Source: Rhodocyclaceae bacterium | GTDB lineage: Bacteria; Pseudomonadota; Gammaproteobacteria; Burkholderiales; Rhodocyclaceae | Reading direction: 5' to 3' | Length of the DNA stretch: 8,663 bases | NCBI GenBank assembly: GCA_023253415.1 | Contig: JALRGK010000095.1 | Span: 1-8,663 of the forward strand | Part shown: positions 5,969 to 8,663 of the stretch, one piece after another | Position numbering within the stretch: position 1 is the first letter of the stretch | Layout: each line of letters starts with the position of its first letter | The notes under the pieces: generated by a model | The model's database searches: none | Told to the model about the DNA's origin: nothing | What the model saw: only the letters and a program-made list of their open reading frames with translations | Position numbers and translations under genes: made by a program

Positions 5969-6547
5969 TTGGCTGCCACGGCGGATGACCTGCGAGCCCG
6001 CGCGCTGCGCCTCTTGGCGCGGCGCGAGTACTCGCGTCAGGAGCTCGGTGCCAAGCTATTGAGCAAGCCTGCACCACGTCTGGCATCGCGATCACGCCAG
6101 AGAGCCCAAAGCCTGGCCGATGAATTTGCACCGGCACCGGCTTTCACCGCCGATACGCTGCCTGAAGAGGTTTACGAAGCGCCAACGGAAAAGGATGTCA
6201 ACGCACTGCTCGACGATCTGGAAAAGCGAAAGATGCTCTCTGATGATCGTTACGCCGAAATGCGAATTCGTTTACGAGCGCCACGCTACGGGAACACCCG
6301 GTTGCACCAGGAACTTTCCCAGAAAGGTATCGACCGAGACACCATTGCTGCCGTACTATCCGAGCAACCGGACGAACTCTCCCGTTGTCGTGATCTATGG
6401 CTGAAGAAATTCGGCCGGGCGCCCCGCGACATGAACGAACGTATGAAGCAAACCCGTCACCTGGCTAGCCGCGGGTTTGCCATGCGCACGATTCAACAGG
6501 TGATCCGCAGCGCCGGTCAGACTGGCGACGATGTTTCCGAAGCATGA
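5969..6547 (+). CDS. recX: RecA modulator RecX, with an extra Pro/Ala/Arg-rich insert
   Basis: RecX binds the RecA filament groove and restrains its growth and coprotease activity. Position directly behind recA and the helical repeats identify it. The first repeat starts ALRLLARREYSRQELGAKLL (about residues 12-31), continuing in LLDDLEKRKMLSDDRYAEMRIR; a second has RYGNTRLHQELSQKGID. The C-terminal repeat has KQTRHLASRGFAMRTIQQVI. From the TTG at 5969 it is 192 residues, longer than E. coli RecX (166). Most of the excess is a low-complexity stretch at about 32-76 between two helices that normally lie close together. The start is uncertain. TTG 5969 is preceded by a purine-rich GGAGCAAGAGAGAGA; an in-frame ATG at 5906 would overlap recA by 41 nt and adds residues unlike RecX. 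The stop overlaps the ATG of a 14-codon minicistron. Confidence 0.92.
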   Translation: MAATADDLRARALRLLARREYSRQELGAKLLSKPAPRLASRSRQRAQSLADEFAPAPAFTADTLPEEVYEAPTEKDVNALLDDLEKRKMLSDDRYAEMRIRLRAPRYGNTRLHQELSQKGIDRDTIAAVLSEQPDELSRCRDLWLKKFGRAPRDMNERMKQTRHLASRGFAMRTIQQVIRSAGQTGDDVSEA

Positions 6548-6588
6548 TCCACGACACCTCCATTCAATTTTCTTCATTCACATCATGA
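6544..6588 (+). CDS. Possible 14-codon coupling minicistron between recX and lptB
   Basis: An ATG at 6544 overlaps the recX stop as ATGA. The frame stays open for 14 codons (MIHDTSIQFSSFTS) and ends in a TGA that overlaps the lptB ATG, again as ATGA. It exactly spans the 37-nt gap. lptB has no visible Shine-Dalgarno, so ribosomes finishing recX could reinitiate here and deliver themselves to lptB. The peptide itself resembles nothing I recognise. A chance open frame of this length is quite possible; the double overlap is what makes it notable. Confidence 0.35.
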   Translation: MIHDTSIQFSSFTS

Positions 6589-7322
6589 CCGACGCCAAAC
6601 CTGCCATCCTCTCGGCCAGAAACCTGCGCAAGGTGTACCGTAAACGCACCGTTGTCAAAGACGTTTCATTTGATGTGCAAGCAGGTGAAGTAGTGGGTCT
6701 ATTGGGACCGAACGGTGCCGGTAAAACCACCTGCTTCTACATGGTGGTTGGCCTGGTCCCTGCGGATGGCGGCAACATCTCACTCGCCGGCGACGAACTG
6801 GTGCACTTACCCATTCACCAGCGCGCCCACATGGGCATCTCGTACCTGCCGCAGGAAGCCTCTGTCTTTCGCAAGCTGACGGTTGAAGAAAACATTCTCG
6901 CCGTGCTTCAGCTGCAAAAACTGGGGGCGGATGAAGAACACAATCGACTGGAAACCCTGCTTGATGAACTGGCGATTCAGCACATCCGCCACAGCCGCGC
7001 CGCTGCACTATCAGGGGGCGAACGTCGCCGAGTCGAGATTGCACGCGCATTGGCTACGCAACCACGATTTATTCTGCTCGACGAACCTTTCGCCGGCGTT
7101 GACCCAATTGCCGTGCTCGAGATCCAGAAAATTATCCGCTTCCTCAAGGAGCGCGGCATTGGCGTGCTGATTACCGACCACAACGTCCGTGAAACGCTGG
7201 GCATTACAGACCGCGCCTATATCATCAGCGAAGGCACCGTGCTGGCCTCTGGGCATCCGTCTGACATCATTGAAAACGAAGCCGTGCGCCAGGTCTATCT
7301 GGGTGAGCACTTCCGTCTCTAA
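6585..7322 (+). CDS. lptB: LPS export ABC transporter ATPase LptB
   Basis: LptB is the cytoplasmic ATPase that, with LptF and LptG, extracts lipopolysaccharide from the inner membrane and pushes it along the LptC-LptA bridge. The 245-residue protein has every ABC motif. They are Walker A GPNGAGKT (41-48), the Q-loop at Gln90 in YLPQEASVFRKLTVEEN, signature LSGGE (142-146), Walker B FILLDEP (162-168, catalytic Glu167) and switch His199 in TDHNVRETL. RKVYRKRTVVKDVS and the ending VRQVYLGEHFRL are strongly LptB-like and exclude most other ABC ATPases. ATG 6585 fits the family's N-terminus; an in-frame ATG at 6531 would add 18 unrelated residues. The upstream 25 nt is pyrimidine-rich with no Shine-Dalgarno. 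Adjacent rpoN is the classic neighbour, but lptC and lptA, usually just upstream, are replaced by recA-recX. Confidence 0.96.
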   Translation: MTDAKPAILSARNLRKVYRKRTVVKDVSFDVQAGEVVGLLGPNGAGKTTCFYMVVGLVPADGGNISLAGDELVHLPIHQRAHMGISYLPQEASVFRKLTVEENILAVLQLQKLGADEEHNRLETLLDELAIQHIRHSRAAALSGGERRRVEIARALATQPRFILLDEPFAGVDPIAVLEIQKIIRFLKERGIGVLITDHNVRETLGITDRAYIISEGTVLASGHPSDIIENEAVRQVYLGEHFRL

Positions 7323-7365
7323 CGTTTTTCATTTTTCTCACACCTCGAAGTCACCGGAACACCCC

Positions 7366-8663
7366 ATGAAGGCCAGCCTGCAACTCAAGGCCACGCAGCA
7401 TCTGACCATGACGCCACAACTACAACAGTCGATCCGACTGTTGCAGCTGTCGTCAGTAGAGCTCCAGCAGGAGGTTGCCCAAGCGCTGGCAGAAAACCCG
7501 ATGTTGGAACGGGACGAGGGGGATGAAGGCGAAGCCGGTTCGGAAGTGTCCCACAGTGAGGCAGAGCAGAGTCGAAGCAGCGACTTCACAAGTGACAACC
7601 GCGAAAGCCGTGACACGAATCATGAGGGGACAGAATCCCCTAACGAGGGCATCACCGACACGGCGGAGGCCTTTGAGCAATCTAGCCTACAGGACATGGA
7701 CGAAGGCCCTTATGCCTACTCCGGTAGCGGCGGTAGTGACGACGGTGAAAGTGATTACGATGCCGATGGCTCCAGCATCGTCTCACTACGGGAACATCTG
7801 CTCGCCCAGGCGGGACTGCAACGCACGACCTGGCGAGAACAAGCGCTCGTTCGTATTCTGATCGAAGCCCTGGATGAACGTGGCTATCTGACCAGCAGTC
7901 TGGATGAAATCCAGGAAGCCTTACCCGCCGACGAACTCGTCAGTCCATCAGAACTGGCGCAGGCGCTGCAGCAACTTCAGGAGCTGGACCCGCCGGGTGT
8001 GGGCGCACGCGACCTGACCGAATGTCTGCTGCTACAACTACACGGCAACACCGATCCCAACGCAGATCTGGCGCGCACGCTAGTCACCGATTTTCTGCCG
8101 GCACTCGCCCAGCGTGACTTTGCCTTGATACGCCGCAAGACGGGTGCCGAGCTGGACGCACTGCGTGATGCCCAAGCCCTCATCCGTAGCCTCAACCCGC
8201 ACCCGGGCAACGCGTTTCTGGATGATGCCAGTCCCTACATCATCCCCGATATTCTGGTACGCAAAACCCACACGGCACAGGGCGATCACTGGTCCGCCAC
8301 GACGAACCCCGATGCCTTGCCACGACTTAAAATCAACCGTCTGTATGCGGGCCTGCTTCGACAGGCCAGCGGTACCCACGGTGGCTTAGCAGGCCAACTG
8401 CAGGAGGCCCGTTGGCTGATCAAAAATATCCAGCAACGTTTTGAGACCATTGAACGGGTAGCCCAGGCGATTGTGGGTGAACAGGCCGCTTTTTTTGAAA
8501 AAGGCGAACTGGCCATGCGACCACTGGTGTTACGTGAGATTGCCGACCAACTGGGTCTACACGAATCGACAATTTCCCGGGTAACCTCCCAGAAATTCAT
8601 GGCAACACCCCGCGGAGTCTTTGAATTTAAATACTTTTTTGGCAGCCACGTCGGCACAGATGA
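7366..8663 (+). CDS. rpoN: RNA polymerase sigma-54 factor RpoN, 3' end cut by window
   Basis: Sigma-54 directs RNA polymerase to -24/-12 promoters that need an enhancer-binding ATPase, often for nitrogen, motility and carbon-use genes. The frame runs unbroken from ATG 7366 to the window edge (432 codons). Region I (1-50, LQLKATQHLTMTPQLQQSIRLLQLS and LAENPMLE) is the activator-interacting part. Region II (about 50-135) is Ser/Gly/acidic and looks disordered. Region III begins near 138 (SLREHLLAQAGL) and covers the core-binding domain, with the helix-turn-helix near 387-408 (REIADQLGLHESTISRVTS). The sequence ends just after FEFKYFFGSHVG. The RpoN box (usually ARRTVAKYRE) and roughly 45-50 residues, judging from E. 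coli length 477, lie beyond the edge. GGAA at 7356-7359 is a weak ribosome site, 6 nt before the ATG. It follows lptB by 43 nt with no terminator, so the two likely share an mRNA. Confidence 0.97.
   Translation, partial: MKASLQLKATQHLTMTPQLQQSIRLLQLSSVELQQEVAQALAENPMLERDEGDEGEAGSEVSHSEAEQSRSSDFTSDNRESRDTNHEGTESPNEGITDTAEAFEQSSLQDMDEGPYAYSGSGGSDDGESDYDADGSSIVSLREHLLAQAGLQRTTWREQALVRILIEALDERGYLTSSLDEIQEALPADELVSPSELAQALQQLQELDPPGVGARDLTECLLLQLHGNTDPNADLARTLVTDFLPALAQRDFALIRRKTGAELDALRDAQALIRSLNPHPGNAFLDDASPYIIPDILVRKTHTAQGDHWSATTNPDALPRLKINRLYAGLLRQASGTHGGLAGQLQEARWLIKNIQQRFETIERVAQAIVGEQAAFFEKGELAMRPLVLREIADQLGLHESTISRVTSQKFMATPRGVFEFKYFFGSHVGTD

Noticed and set aside
6531..6584. Longer LptB from the ATG at 6531
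   Set aside because: The extra 18 residues do not resemble LptB, no ribosome site precedes it, and it would overlap recX.
7323..7365. Terminator or separate promoter between lptB and rpoN
   Set aside because: The 43-nt gap has T-rich runs but no stem before them, and no convincing promoter hexamers.
8490..8496. T7 run in rpoN as a slippage site
   Set aside because: It encodes the ordinary FF of a conserved segment and is short; nothing suggests frame switching.

Overview
The window reads as ordinary chromosome from a betaproteobacterium. The proteins most resemble those of that class, and the order Neisseriales is possible but not proven. This rests on the style of RecA and Rep, a short membrane-anchored cytochrome c5, an LptB-RpoN pair of the Gram-negative envelope type, and moderate GC content. 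All protein-coding stretches are dense, and no insertion sequence, phage gene, CRISPR array or toxin-antitoxin pair was seen.

Layout from left to right. Positions 1-110 hold no gene, only a small hairpin downstream of the first gene. On the minus strand, reading leftward, tRNA-Arg(CCG) (2133-2057) is followed after 42 nt by a WYL-domain transcriptional regulator, and 8 nt after its stop by an outer-membrane beta-barrel protein of the phenol-degradation MetA family. No promoter or terminator is evident between tRNA and regulator, so the three may form one transcript. The regulator gene carries an uninterrupted run of nine G on its coding strand, a possible slippage switch. Divergent from the tRNA, a cytochrome c5 gene reads rightward and ends at a two-way terminator shared with the converging rep helicase gene (4772-2757).

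rep and recA diverge from a 142-bp spacer. This contains a 25-bp, almost perfect palindrome overlapping the likely -35 region of recA, and a -10-like element so close to the rep ATG that the rep mRNA may be leaderless. To the right follow recA, recX, lptB and rpoN, all rightward with short gaps (22, 37 and 43 nt) and no terminators. recX carries an extra disordered-looking insert. A 14-codon minicistron exactly bridges recX and lptB through ATGA overlaps at both ends. rpoN runs off the right edge, losing roughly its last 45-50 residues including the RpoN box.

Functionally the window combines recombination and repair (RecA, its modulator RecX, the Rep helicase), lipopolysaccharide export (LptB), the alternative sigma factor 54, respiration (cytochrome c5) and a small regulator-plus-porin unit. 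I did not find a clearly new multi-gene system. The most useful leads are regulatory: the recA palindrome, the G9 tract, the minicistron, the leaderless rep start and the recX-lptB junction without lptC/lptA.
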